A stretch of DNA of 64,000 nt, taken from positions 1-64,000 of the forward strand of contig CADEDY010000012.1 in the NCBI GenBank assembly GCA_902826215.1. The letters run 5' to 3'. Position 1 is the first letter of the stretch. Every line of letters starts with the position of its first letter. Both the position numbers and the translations under genes were made by a program. Below are positions 7,628-16,148 of this stretch, piece after piece. The notes under the pieces were generated by a model. The model was not told the origin of the DNA, did no database searches, and saw only the letters and a program-made list of their open reading frames with translations. This DNA comes from an uncultured Bacteroidota bacterium. Lineage in GTDB: Bacteria > Bacteroidota > Bacteroidia > Flavobacteriales_F > PHOS-HE28.

Positions 7628-8387
7628 GGAACGGTACATCTTCATCGTGCTCGTGGGCACTGCCTTCATCCTTTCCATGATCGGGATCGTAGGCTTCCTC
7701 ATGGTCGTCAACACCAACCGCCGCCACCGCCACCGCGCCGAACTCGCCGAGGCCGACCTGCGTCGCGAGAGCGAGGTGATGCAGGCCGAGCGCGAGGCGA
7801 CGGAGCAGACCTTGAACGAGATCGGGCGGGAGCTGCACGACAGCGTGGGGCAGTTGCTCACCGTGGCGCAGATGGGGTTCCTGAACCGGCTGGACCCGGC
7901 GTTGCTGGAGGAAGCACCGGTGGCCACGGCGATGGGCGCGCTGGACGAAGGCATCGAAGAGGTGCGGCGCTTGGGGCGTTCGCTCAACAGCGACCTCTGG
8001 CAGGAGCGGGCCTTAGTGGATGCCTTGGAAGCCGAAGCCGTGCGCATCGAACGGCTCGGTCGCGGGCGGGTGCTGCTGACGGTGGAAGGCGATCCTGCGG
8101 ATCCCTCGGCGGACATCAAGACGGTGCTCTTCCGGACCTTCCAAGAGGTGATGAACAATGCCTTGAAGCACAGCGGGGCCGACACGTTGGAGATCACCGT
8201 GAGCGGCAATACGCTGCCCGCGTTGCGCATCGCCGACAACGGGCGTGGCTTCGATGCGACGACCGCGAAGAACGGCGGCGGCCTCGTGAACATCCGGAAA
8301 CGTTGCACCCTGATCGGTTACCAGGCCAAGCTGGAAACGGAGACCGGCAAGGGCTGCGTTTGGACCTTGACACCTACCACCCAATGA
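7620..8387 (+). CDS. Single-TM HisKA_3-type histidine kinase (module A)
   Basis: 255 residues. One N-terminal TM helix (about 7-30, FIVLVGTAFILSMIGIVGF) is followed by a short coiled coil. The HisKA_3 phosphoacceptor motif is ELHDSVGQLL with His73, and the HATPase domain has N-box EVMNNALKHSGA, G1 IADNGRGF and a late GGGLVNIRKR. There is no periplasmic or PAS sensor. ATG 7620 is chosen because it places the His at residue 73, as in the paralogue at 12214; in-frame TTG 7605 and ATG 7614 are also possible. It overlaps the upstream membrane gene by 8 bases and the downstream response regulator by 4 (ATGA), giving a tightly coupled three-gene unit. Confidence 0.9.
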   Translation: MDRERYIFIVLVGTAFILSMIGIVGFLMVVNTNRRHRHRAELAEADLRRESEVMQAEREATEQTLNEIGRELHDSVGQLLTVAQMGFLNRLDPALLEEAPVATAMGALDEGIEEVRRLGRSLNSDLWQERALVDALEAEAVRIERLGRGRVLLTVEGDPADPSADIKTVLFRTFQEVMNNALKHSGADTLEITVSGNTLPALRIADNGRGFDATTAKNGGGLVNIRKRCTLIGYQAKLETETGKGCVWTLTPTTQ

Positions 8388-9040
8388 CAGCGATCGCCTT
8401 GGTCGACGACCACCACTTGATGCGCGCCGGCCTCGTGGGCATGGTGAACGGACTGCCCGGTTTCGAAGTCACCCTCGAAGCGGCGAACGGCAAAGAGCTC
8501 ATCGAGCTCTTGCGCGATGCGACGCCACCGGCCATCGCCATCGTGGACCTCAACATGCCGGTGATGGACGGCTATGCGACGATCGCGTGGCTGCGTGAAC
8601 ATGCACCGAACATCCTGCCGTTGGCGCTCACCTTCGACGCGACCGATGATGCGATGGTGCGTGCCGTGCGCGCCGGTGCACGTGGCTTTGTGCTCAAGAG
8701 CGCACGTCCGCAGGTGCTCAAGAACGCCTTGGATTCGTTGCTGCTCACGGGCTACTACTACACCGATGCATCGCACGATGTGCTGACACGTCACCCGGAA
8801 ATGAAGACGCGCGAGGAGCGCGAACGGGACAAGGTGGTGGCGGACATCACGCCGCGCGAACTGGAGTTCCTGCACCTGGTCTGCGACGAGTCGGAACCGA
8901 CCTACGAGGAGATCGCCGCGCGCATGGGTGTGCACCGCCGCACGGTGGACAACTACCGGATCGCGCTGTTCGACAAGTTCAACATCAAGAGCAAGACCGG
9001 ACTGGTGCTCTTCGCGATGCGCTGGGGGTTGATGCCGTGA
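8384..9040 (+). CDS. NarL/LuxR-type response regulator (module A)
   Basis: 218 residues. Receiver domain with the acidic pair Asp8-Asp9, phosphoacceptor Asp55 (AIVDLNMPVMDGY), Thr in LALTF and Lys in GFVLKS. The C-terminal LuxR-type HTH is about 145-215 (ITPRELEFLHLVCDESEPTYEEIAARMGVHRRTVDNYR). It starts within the kinase stop (ATGA), so it is the cognate regulator of the kinase at 7620. It is complete and all key residues are present. Confidence 0.93.
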   Translation: MTAIALVDDHHLMRAGLVGMVNGLPGFEVTLEAANGKELIELLRDATPPAIAIVDLNMPVMDGYATIAWLREHAPNILPLALTFDATDDAMVRAVRAGARGFVLKSARPQVLKNALDSLLLTGYYYTDASHDVLTRHPEMKTREERERDKVVADITPRELEFLHLVCDESEPTYEEIAARMGVHRRTVDNYRIALFDKFNIKSKTGLVLFAMRWGLMP

Positions 9041-9081
9041 GGGCGCGCAGTGGACGTTCTGCGTTCGCTAACTCCGGCGCC

Positions 9082-9768
9082 TCACAGCTTGACGAACTTC
9101 AGGATCCCCAAGGGCGTGCTGCGATCGTCCGAGAGGTGCATGAAATACACCCCTGCCGGCAGGGGGGCGACATCGACGCGGTCTCCTGCCTGTATGTTGG
9201 CGTGGGTGGCCACGAGGGCGCCGCTCACATTCATGATCGAAACCGCATAGTTGCTGCCAACTCCCCTGATCTGCACATGATCAACGGCCGGCGACGGAAA
9301 GACAGTGATGTTCGCACGGTCGGTGCTTCCTGGGTCGGCAAGGCCGGTCTGTAGGCCGCCACTGATCCCGAGGAGGGCCCAGTTGCCGATGAACACACCC
9401 GGGATCACCTCGGTCTCTTGCCAAAACAGGGTATCGATGACGGTGCAGGTGATGCCCGAGCTGTCGTTGGTGATCACCAAGGTCACCTGCATGGAATCGG
9501 TGATCGGCACCGTGTGGTCGAATGCCATGAATGCCTGTCCCGGGAAATCGCCGGATGTATTTGCTTGCTGAACGATGTCGCCGGAGAAGGTGGAGACCTC
9601 CCATACACACACATTGGCAAAGCCGGAAGGCAGGAGGAAGAACCCGGCTTGATACAATTGCACATAGGTGGTATCGGATGTCGACACGGACAAGCCCATC
9701 GAGGAGCACTGGCTCTGCGCCAGGAGGTGCGAGAACAACAGGGGAAGCAGGGCGTGGATCTTCTTCAT
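9082..9768 (-). CDS. Secreted protein with T9SS type A sorting domain
   Basis: 228 residues from the ATG at 9768. It has a signal peptide (MKKIHALLPLLFSHLLAQSQ), then a beta-rich middle domain of about 120 residues with no recognised family. The C-terminal domain of about 75 residues is of the Por_Secre_tail kind: ITVFPSPAVDHVQIRG, then YAVSIMNVSGALV, then GDRVDVAPLPAGVYFMHL. Such tails send proteins through the type IX secretion system to the surface, where the tail is removed. Convergent with the response regulator at 8384; the gap is about 40 bases. Confidence 0.85.
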   Translation of the reverse strand: MKKIHALLPLLFSHLLAQSQCSSMGLSVSTSDTTYVQLYQAGFFLLPSGFANVCVWEVSTFSGDIVQQANTSGDFPGQAFMAFDHTVPITDSMQVTLVITNDSSGITCTVIDTLFWQETEVIPGVFIGNWALLGISGGLQTGLADPGSTDRANITVFPSPAVDHVQIRGVGSNYAVSIMNVSGALVATHANIQAGDRVDVAPLPAGVYFMHLSDDRSTPLGILKFVKL

Positions 9769-9928
9769 GCGATAGGGTCGTACGTTGTTCGTGCAGTTCA
9801 GTAGGACAAAGAACGGGCTGAATGGATGTTGAAGTGGGTGATCCGCCTTCAACGAGAAGAACCAAGGATATCGGCAGCGACCCTTCACTTGGAGCAATGC
9901 TCTTTCGCGGAAGCTGCGTATCATTGAC

Positions 9929-10657
9929 ATGCCTGAAATGCGTACCCCAGCTCCCGTCCATCGGATACCCGTTGCCCTGGTCGATGACCACGCCTTGTTG
10001 CGCAACATGCTTGCCAACATGATCGGTAGCATGCCCGCTTACGAGGTGGTGCTGGAAGCGGCGAACGGGGCCGAGCTGGTGAAGGCGATGGAGTCCACGG
10101 ACCTTCGGGTCTCGGTGGCGGTGGTTGATCTGCATATGCCCGTGATGGATGGCTATGAGACCATCGGGTGGTTGCGCACCCATCACCCGGCGACGCGGTC
10201 GTTGGCCCTCACCTTCGAGCGCACCCAACAGGCCATGGAACGTTCGTTGCAAGCGGGGGCCTGCGGCTTCATTCTGAAGGATGTGGGCTACGAGGAATTC
10301 AAGGATGCGTTGGACCAAGTGGCCACGGTCGGCCATTACCATAACAAGGTGGTACTGGATCCGCCGATCGTTGCCGAGCCGGTGCAGGAGAAGTTGCAGA
10401 CCCCGATCGGCAAGCCCCTGTTCGGGGACGAGCGACCTCGATCGCCCAGCTCGGTGTCGTTCACGGAACGCGAACGCGCCTTCGTTCAGCTGGCCTGCGA
10501 CCTTCGCGAACTCACGTACGATCAGATCGCCGAGGAAATGGAGGTGCATCGGCGCACCGTGGATGGTTACCGCGATGCGGTGTTCACCAAGTTGAACGTG
10601 AAGACCCGTGCAGGTATGGTGTTGTGCGTGCTGCAATGGGGCCTGGTGGAGCAATGA
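9929..10657 (+). CDS. NarL/LuxR-type response regulator
   Basis: 242 residues, paralogous to the regulator at 8384. Receiver: Asp19-Asp20 pair, phosphoacceptor Asp67 (AVVDLHMPVMDGYETIGWLR, identical layout), Lys in GFILKD. C-terminal LuxR HTH (FTERERAFVQLACDLRELTYDQIAEEMEVHRRTVDGY). The linker between domains is longer than in the paralogue. No kinase is next to it; the nearest free kinase is at 12214 (module B), separated by a frameshifted gene and the membrane protein, so it is the likely partner (inference). Confidence 0.92.
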   Translation: MPEMRTPAPVHRIPVALVDDHALLRNMLANMIGSMPAYEVVLEAANGAELVKAMESTDLRVSVAVVDLHMPVMDGYETIGWLRTHHPATRSLALTFERTQQAMERSLQAGACGFILKDVGYEEFKDALDQVATVGHYHNKVVLDPPIVAEPVQEKLQTPIGKPLFGDERPRSPSSVSFTERERAFVQLACDLRELTYDQIAEEMEVHRRTVDGYRDAVFTKLNVKTRAGMVLCVLQWGLVEQ

Positions 10658-10713
10658 TGAACAGGTTGCGGGGAATCGCATAACAATTTCCACGACCCCC
10701 GTACTATGGAACA

Positions 10714-10756
10714 GGGGGGTCATTTACACGGGTAAGGGGGGGTCATTTACACGGGT
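10714..10756. repeat. Direct repeat of GGGGGGTCATTTACACGGGT
   Basis: Two head-to-tail copies (10714-10733 and about 10736-10756), separated by AA and differing by one G in the G-run. They sit about 60 bases before the start of the frameshifted gene at 10815 and 57 bases after the response regulator stop, so they are a candidate operator. The copies are spaced about two helical turns apart. Confidence 0.75.
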
Positions 10757-10814
10757 CCGATCGCTGGCGGGGGTGGTATGGGGCGGATAGTTTCGGCCCC
10801 ATCAAATCCAACCC

Positions 10815-11545
10815 ATGTCATCCATGCCCAATGGCGCGATCACGCGCACGCAGTTCGACGCTGCACGCAACCAGTTCAAGGATCGGTTCCTGGTGAACGG
10901 AACCACGGTGGTGACCGAAGTATTGCAACATTTCAAGTACAGCGACCTCGCTGATCTGGTCGCGGTGATCGAACAACCCTACCGACTGGTGATCGTGCAT
11001 TACGGTCTGGAGGAACAGAGATGCGGTATGGTTTCAGCTTCACCTTCGGCACACGGATCGCCGGTACGGATTCCTATGTGTACACGAAGCAGCATCATGC
11101 CTCGCACCTGCTCACCCCGGCAGGTTTCGTGCCCATTCCCGAAGCGGCTTGGGATGCCTTGCGCAAGAGCTACGAAGAGACGATGATGACGAAACGCGAC
11201 AGCGGTCCGTTCGAGAAATTGGTGGAGGTGGACGCGCTTCGCACCGTGCTCCCTTGGGAAGCTGAGCTGCAGCCACTCTACGTTGACAACGTATCACAGA
11301 GCCCCGAGGACTACCGCATGATGGTGGAGAGCATGAGCCGTTTCCACGATGAGGAAGTGGGTGAGGATGGTGCAAAGAGCTTGAAAGGGTTCCGCCACGA
11401 TATCGGCTTCTACATGGAAGAACTCCAAGGCCAGGATTGGGTACGCTTGCTCGGCGATGCGGTGGAATCGGCGCCGTACCGCAACCGTGCTGCCGATTTC
11501 GGCAACCTTTGCCCGGTATTGTGCGGCACCTATACCGAGGTGTGA
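10815..11545 (+). pseudogene. Hypothetical gene interrupted by a single-base frameshift
   Basis: Two ORFs join end to end but in different frames. Frame one runs from ATG 10815 (MSSMPNGAITRTQFDAARNQ) to about base 11018 (VIVHYGLEEQ), and frame two from about 11021 to TGA 11545 (MRYGFSFTFGTRIAGTDSYV to CGTYTEV). The total of 731 bases is one short of a multiple of three, so one lost base near 11015-11022 (GAACAGAGATGCGG) would restore a 243-residue protein. The sequence after the shift in frame one (GMVSASPSAHGSPV) is low-quality shadow coding. The product has no signal peptide and no family I recognise. It could be a true decayed gene, a programmed shift or a sequencing error. Confidence 0.7.
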
Positions 11546-11567
11546 CCATCCCCAACGAACGCCGACC

Positions 11568-12227
11568 ATGAATGTGCTCGGAACATACAAGGAACTGGTG
11601 CTGGTAGCAGCCCTCTTCGCATGGTTCATAGCACGGAGGCGTGCGTCCCAGAAGTGGTTCCCTTGGGTGGGTGCCTTATTGATCCTGGAATTCACGGTGG
11701 AGATCGTGGCCAAGCTGCTCTCCAGCAGGGGCATCAACAATCACCTTGCGTACAATGTGTTCTTCGCGGTGGAGTTCGTGGTGATCGCACGCCTGTTGTA
11801 CATCAACTGGCCCGAAGCCCGCCACTTGCGCCGCGTGGTGCAGGTGGCCGTTGCGATCTTCCTGCCCACCCTGGTCTGGGATCTCGGATCGCACGATTCG
11901 GCGCATTACCTCGCCACCAACGCGCTGATCATCGGTGGCCTGCTCCTGGGTGCCATCTCGGCGAAAGCGCTCTTTGTTCTAGCGCGCGAGAGCATTGTTC
12001 CGCTGCATCGCGAACCGTTGTTCTGGGTCCTGCTCTCGATCATGGTGTACTATTTGACCTTCATACCGATATTCGGTCTGTACAACTACCTCATTGCCCA
12101 GAACTCGCCGATCACGTTCCAGTTGAACTACATCAACAATGTCCTCTTCGTGATCCGTTATGGATCTGTACTGACCGGTCTGGTGATGCTGTACCGACAA
12201 GCGACCCCATCTCATGACGGGCAATGA
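11568..12227 (+). CDS. Multi-pass membrane protein, candidate sensor partner of a kinase (module B)
   Basis: 219 residues, paralogue of the protein at 6977, with six or seven hydrophobic helices (KELVLVAALFAWFIA; WVGALLILEFTVEIVAKLL; VFFAVEFVVIARLLYI; VAVAIFLPTLVWDLG; LIIGGLLLGAISAKALFVL; FWVLLSIMVYYLTFIPIFGLYNYLI; VLFVIRYGSVLTGLVML). The open frame extends to 11457, but ATG 11568 lies just after the stop of the frameshifted gene and begins the first helix. It overlaps the kinase gene at 12214 by 14 bases. It probably senses or localises a signal for that kinase (inference). Confidence 0.8.
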   Translation: MNVLGTYKELVLVAALFAWFIARRRASQKWFPWVGALLILEFTVEIVAKLLSSRGINNHLAYNVFFAVEFVVIARLLYINWPEARHLRRVVQVAVAIFLPTLVWDLGSHDSAHYLATNALIIGGLLLGAISAKALFVLARESIVPLHREPLFWVLLSIMVYYLTFIPIFGLYNYLIAQNSPITFQLNYINNVLFVIRYGSVLTGLVMLYRQATPSHDGQ

Positions 12228-12984
12228 CATTCTGATCACCATCGTTGTCAGCTGCCTCAGTATCCTGGTGGTGCTGTCGTTGGTGGTGGCGTTGTTGGTG
12301 ATCAGCTCCAACCGGCAGAACCGGCACCGTGCGGAACTGGCGAGCGCGGAATTGCAACGTGAACGGGATGTGATGAAGGCCGAACGCGAAGCCGTGCAGC
12401 ACACCTTGCACGAGGTTGGCATGGAGTTGCACGACAACGTTGCACAATTGCTTTCAACCACCCAATTCGGTCTTTCCACAGCGCTCAACGAGGACCCACG
12501 GAACGGGTTCGTCAACTCGGCGTACGCGAGCGTGCTGCAGGCCTTGGGCGAGGTGCGTCGCCTCAGCCACACGCTGTCCACCGATATGTGGAGGAACCGC
12601 ACCTTGGACGAAGCCATCGGGATCGAAGCCCTGCGCTTGCAGCGCTTGGGGAATATGCCGGTGCACGTGGATGTGATCGGGACCTTGCCCGTCATGAGCA
12701 TCGAAGTGAACACCGCCTTGTACCGCGTTTTCCAAGAAGTGGTGAACAACGCGATCAAGCACAGCGGAGCCGATAGGCTGGAGGTGACCCTCTCGGCCAT
12801 GCCGCTCTTCAACCTCACCATCGCGGACAATGGCAAGGGGTTCGATCCGCTCACCAACAGGTCGGGCAACGGCATGGCCAACATCACCCGTCGGTGCGAC
12901 AACATCGCATTCAGGGCGGTGTGTACCAGCAATCCGGGACAAGGGTGCAAGTGGCGGTTCCAAGAGCTACCAGCTTCGGCCTGA
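12214..12984 (+). CDS. Single-TM HisKA_3-type histidine kinase (module B)
   Basis: 256 residues with one TM helix (about 6-30), then a coiled stretch nearly identical in layout to the kinase at 7620 (NRHRAELASAELQRERDVMKAEREA). Phosphoacceptor His73 is in MELHDNVAQLL. The HATPase domain shows N-box EVVNNAIKHSGA, G1 IADNGKGF and NGMANITRR. There is no extracellular or PAS sensor. It overlaps the upstream membrane gene by 14 bases. No response regulator follows; the partner is probably the regulator at 9929. Confidence 0.9.
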   Translation: MTGNDILITIVVSCLSILVVLSLVVALLVISSNRQNRHRAELASAELQRERDVMKAEREAVQHTLHEVGMELHDNVAQLLSTTQFGLSTALNEDPRNGFVNSAYASVLQALGEVRRLSHTLSTDMWRNRTLDEAIGIEALRLQRLGNMPVHVDVIGTLPVMSIEVNTALYRVFQEVVNNAIKHSGADRLEVTLSAMPLFNLTIADNGKGFDPLTNRSGNGMANITRRCDNIAFRAVCTSNPGQGCKWRFQELPASA

Positions 12985-13424
12985 TCGGTTCGACCCCGCA
13001 GGAAGTTGCTTGTCGACGTGTTCGATCAAGCACACTGTTCGTGCGCGCACCGGCGCAATAGAACAAAGGTTAGATGGGCCCCTTGGCCTACGTGACCGCT
13101 AGTTGGGCCAACTTGCCGTCCAAACCTGATAACCATGGTCCGGTTCGCCCTTCATCGTTCGCTGCTTGTCCTGTTCGGAGCACTTTTTCTGATGACCACC
13201 AACGCCCAGCAGGCGTGGGTGCCTTATGAGTTGGTGTTGTTGCGGAAAGCTGATACATCGACTGAGCAATTGCGCGGGTCGCGAGCAGGTCGACCATCCA
13301 TGATGTGTTCTTGCTTTCTGCGGCATAGCGATCGACCGCTGATGACCTGTGCAGGGAAGCAGTGAGCGACTTCATTCCTGGATCACGACCATTTCCTAAC
13401 TTGAACGAATTGAACGAAGTACCC
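12985..13424. other. Gene-poor stretch with a possible secreted-protein remnant
   Basis: No complete gene is seen in these 440 bases. ATG 13135 opens a 76-codon frame to 13365 whose first 35 residues look like a signal peptide and mature start (RSLLVLFGALFLMTTNAQQ, then AWVPYELVLL). It then turns into Arg/Ser/Cys-rich sequence typical of out-of-frame reading. It could be the 5' end of a decayed secreted-protein gene, or chance. Confidence 0.4.
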
Positions 13425-14387
13425 ATGGAGAATAGGAACATGATGCGTCAGTCGATCACCGTGCTCGGCTTCATCACTGCTGGACTTGTTCGCGGTCAAT
13501 CCGTTGATCCGGCCGTCATCGGTGCTGCAGGTGGGAGTGGGGACGTTACCGGCATTAGAGTGGATTGGGCGGTCGGCGAGCTGACCACCACTACGCTGGA
13601 CAACGGAACGAACCTGGTGACCCAAGGCTTCCATCAAGGCGATCCCGTGAAGGTGGCCTTGAACATCCGTGCCTTTCTGCAAGGCCCGTACAACAGTGGT
13701 ATTGGGGCGATGACCGATGGCCTCCGTGCGAACGGACTCGTACCTACGCAAGAGCCGTATACCGCTGCGGGGTATGGCTTCATCGGAGGCGGCGGCGAAA
13801 GCACGACACAAATGATGCTCGACTTCCCGGGCAGCAACGCGATCATCGACTGGGTCCTCTTGGAACTGCGCGACAAGACCAACAACACGAGTGTGTTGTA
13901 TGCGCGCAGCGCCTTGCTGCAGGCCGATGGCGATGTCGTTGATGTGGACGGCTTCTCCGCTGTTGACTTTCGCGTTGCATCGGATGATTATTTCATCTGT
14001 GTGCTGCATCGCAACCATCTTTCGGTCATGACCCTTGAACCGGTCACATTGTCCCGCATCGCGACCGCAGTGGACCTGACCAATGGCAGCACCGCCACGT
14101 TCGGAACGAACGCGCAGCAGGTCTCGGCCGGCACGTACCTCTTATGGGCCGGTGATGTGAACGCAGACGGCACCATCATCTACACCGGTCAGGACAACGA
14201 CCGCGATCCGATCCTCAGCGCGATCGGCGGCGTGGTACCCACCAATACCATCACGGCTTACCACAAGGGCGATGTGAACATGGATGGCACCGTGATGTAT
14301 ACCGGCGAAGGCAACGACCGTGATCCGATCCTACAGAATATCGGTGGCGTGGTGCCGACGAATGTGCGGCTGGGGCAGGTGCCGTAG
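13425..14387 (+). CDS. Secreted protein with two Asp-rich dockerin-like repeats
   Basis: 320 residues; signal peptide after the start (MMRQSITVLGFITAGLVRGQ, cleavage near GQS). The N-terminal segment (IGAAGGSGDVTGIRVDWAVGE, then NLVTQGFHQ) is typical of surface proteins of Bacteroidota. A central beta-rich domain follows. The C-terminus has two near-identical motifs about 40 residues apart: GDVNADGTIIYTGQDNDRDP and GDVNMDGTVMYTGEGNDRDP, each followed by IL..IGGVVPTN. The DxNxDG core resembles a calcium-binding dockerin/EF-hand loop. No T9SS tail of the usual kind follows; the repeats may act as a substitute tail or binding module. ATG 13425 is chosen; 13440 is possible. Confidence 0.75.
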   Translation: MENRNMMRQSITVLGFITAGLVRGQSVDPAVIGAAGGSGDVTGIRVDWAVGELTTTTLDNGTNLVTQGFHQGDPVKVALNIRAFLQGPYNSGIGAMTDGLRANGLVPTQEPYTAAGYGFIGGGGESTTQMMLDFPGSNAIIDWVLLELRDKTNNTSVLYARSALLQADGDVVDVDGFSAVDFRVASDDYFICVLHRNHLSVMTLEPVTLSRIATAVDLTNGSTATFGTNAQQVSAGTYLLWAGDVNADGTIIYTGQDNDRDPILSAIGGVVPTNTITAYHKGDVNMDGTVMYTGEGNDRDPILQNIGGVVPTNVRLGQVP

Positions 14388-14786
14388 AACAATACCTGTG
14401 TTCCAGGCAAGTGCCGTATAGGGGAGTGTCTTCAGTGGGGTGAAGGGCCGCTCCGAACGGAGTCGGCTTTTCTTGTTTCCGTCGGTGGGGCGTGTTGGCT
14501 GATCGCCGACCTCGATCGCATCGGGGAGAAGCTCCTGCTTCAATGTACCACTGAATGGTGCACCGGATGATATGGCGAGGAACTCGTCATCCATGAAGAT
14601 GCACCCGCCGTGGCATTTCGGGGAACATGCGAATTCCCTTGGGGAAGTAGGTGCACGATCGACACTTCGGTACAAGCCCGCTGATTCTTGCGCAAAGCCT
14701 TGATAACAGTGAGTTCTGCTCGTTCCGGTCTACGCGGTCAGGGCTGTGGAACAGTGTTGGTTCCGGCATGGTCAAACTTCAACAAC
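14388..14786. other. Gene-free stretch
   Basis: Apart from the weak hairpin at 14447-14474, I see no gene, repeat or RNA here. Short open frames lack signal, domain or start support. Confidence 0.5.
14447..14474 (+). terminator. Weak intrinsic terminator
   Basis: GCCGCTCCG, loop AA, CGGAGTCGGC with one bulge, then TTTTCTT. It lies 60 bases after the stop of the dockerin-like protein gene, so it may end that transcript. Confidence 0.5.
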
Positions 14787-15287
14787 ATGACCAAGCCGAC
14801 CAACATCAGTTTGATGGCCGTTGCCCTGACAGGGGGACTGCTCATCACCGGGTGCTCCAGCAGCCCCGAAGAAATGAAGGAGAACATGAACGACAAGATG
14901 GAGAACGTTCAAGAGCAGATCAATGAGCTACCCAGCGAACCAACTGTGGCCGATTGGGAAAGCGAGCGCAACGACGTGCTCCAAGAGCTCCGCGATCTGC
15001 GGGAGACCATCGATCGCCGACTGTCCACTTCGAATGAGAAATTGGCCAGTAAGAACTTGAAGCCGAGCGAGCGCACCGATGAGATGGCTGTGCAAGTCGA
15101 ACTCATGCGGGAGAAGGACCGTGTGGAAGTAGCGATCGCGAATGTGGAGAGTGCTGAAACGGGAACATGGATCAGCATCAAGGAGGACACGCGCAAGACC
15201 ACCAACGAAGTGAAGGACTGGTGGTCACGCTTGAAGGATAACGTCGATAAGAAGACCGACGCGGACAAGGACAACGATGGCCATTGA
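14787..15287 (+). CDS. Small helical lipoprotein
   Basis: 166 residues with a lipoprotein signal (LMAVALTGGLLITGC, lipobox ITGC) followed by a highly charged, helical coiled-coil body (EEMKENMNDKMENVQEQINE; WESERNDVLQELRDLRETID) and a Lys/Asp tail. No family recognised; a periplasmic stress-type or structural lipoprotein is possible. ATG 14787 puts the signal at the right distance; the frame is open further up to 14688 with no signal-like sequence. A terminator follows 38 bases after the stop. Confidence 0.75.
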   Translation: MTKPTNISLMAVALTGGLLITGCSSSPEEMKENMNDKMENVQEQINELPSEPTVADWESERNDVLQELRDLRETIDRRLSTSNEKLASKNLKPSERTDEMAVQVELMREKDRVEVAIANVESAETGTWISIKEDTRKTTNEVKDWWSRLKDNVDKKTDADKDNDGH

Positions 15288-15325
15288 GCCTAGTTGACCG
15301 GTGTGGTATGTGGAACCACACAAAG

Positions 15326-15356
15326 GAACGGCGCCTTTCGGGGCGCCGTTCTCATT
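15326..15356. terminator. Bidirectional hairpin terminator
   Basis: GAACGGCGCC, loop TTTCGG, GGCGCCGTTC: a perfect 10-bp stem between two converging genes (lipoprotein on +, secreted protein on -). The T-run on the + side is short (TCATTTG). Confidence 0.75.
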
Positions 15357-15371
15357 TGAGGTTGTACCAGT

Positions 15372-16148
15372 TCACTGCTTCACGATGGAGAAGGTGCGCA
15401 TGGCATGCTGGCCGATGCACTGCACGCGGTACATCCCTGCTTGCAGACCTGAAAGATCGAGTTGAAGTGTCGTCTCCGAAGTGGTGGGCGTGTATTCGTG
15501 CACCAAGCGACCATCCGCGCTCCACACCGCGATGCGTTGCATGGCTGTGCCAGCTACTGCGCTTACCATCAACGGCCCCTCGGTAGGGTTCGGTCCGACG
15601 GTTACCGGAAGTTCCGTGTTCTCAGCCACGCTGCTTGTGTTGATCACGTTCAACAGGAAGTCGTCGAAGCCGCCGTATTGGTAATCACCACAAGCGCCGA
15701 ATCCATTCTCGTTGGTACTCTGGAACCCATCGCTGCCCCATGGAGATACCACGCGGAGGAGGTAGGTTCCGTTCGGCGTGTTGGCAGGCACCGTGATGTC
15801 GAAGAGGTACTCGAAGCCCGGGTCACCACCGACGTACGAATAGAACAGGTTCTCGTCATCGGAGAAGTCGAAGTCGTTGTTGAGGTCGGCCCATACGGCG
15901 CAGCCGGTCCAGTTGCCGCTGGTCACCGACATCGTTGCGGGTACACCGGGCTCCACGGTGGCGCTCATGTCGGTGTGGTCGGTCACGCTGCAGTCGCCAT
16001 CGAAGTACCACTCCATGTTGGCGAGCAGGATGCTCTGACTGTGCCAACTGAAGCACCCGTTCTGGAAGGTGGGGGCGCAGTAGTTCTGCGCAGCGGCGCT
16101 TGATGAAAGTGCGACGACAAGGAGAGGCAGTGCGTAGCGTGTAAGCAT
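15372..16148 (-). CDS. Secreted GEVED-type protein with T9SS sorting domain
   Basis: 258 residues from ATG at 16148. Signal peptide MLTRYALPLLVVALSSSAAAQ. A GEVED-like region follows: Gly/Asp-rich strands around SGNWTGCAVWADLNNDFDFSDDE and TYLLRVVS, often found in cell-surface proteins. The last 75 residues form a T9SS type A tail (VTVGPNPTEGPLMVSAV; RIAVWSADGRLVHEY; LQLDLSGLQAGMYRVQCIG). It converges on the lipoprotein gene at 14787. Confidence 0.85.
   Translation of the reverse strand: MLTRYALPLLVVALSSSAAAQNYCAPTFQNGCFSWHSQSILLANMEWYFDGDCSVTDHTDMSATVEPGVPATMSVTSGNWTGCAVWADLNNDFDFSDDENLFYSYVGGDPGFEYLFDITVPANTPNGTYLLRVVSPWGSDGFQSTNENGFGACGDYQYGGFDDFLLNVINTSSVAENTELPVTVGPNPTEGPLMVSAVAGTAMQRIAVWSADGRLVHEYTPTTSETTLQLDLSGLQAGMYRVQCIGQHAMRTFSIVKQ

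Noticed and set aside
7190-8308. 372-codon ORF on the - strand
   Set aside because: Antisense of the membrane protein and kinase genes; Ser/Arg-rich composition without a domain.
9281-10723. 480-codon ORF on the - strand
   Set aside because: It runs antisense to a response regulator and through a real - strand gene in another frame; typical GC-rich shadow.
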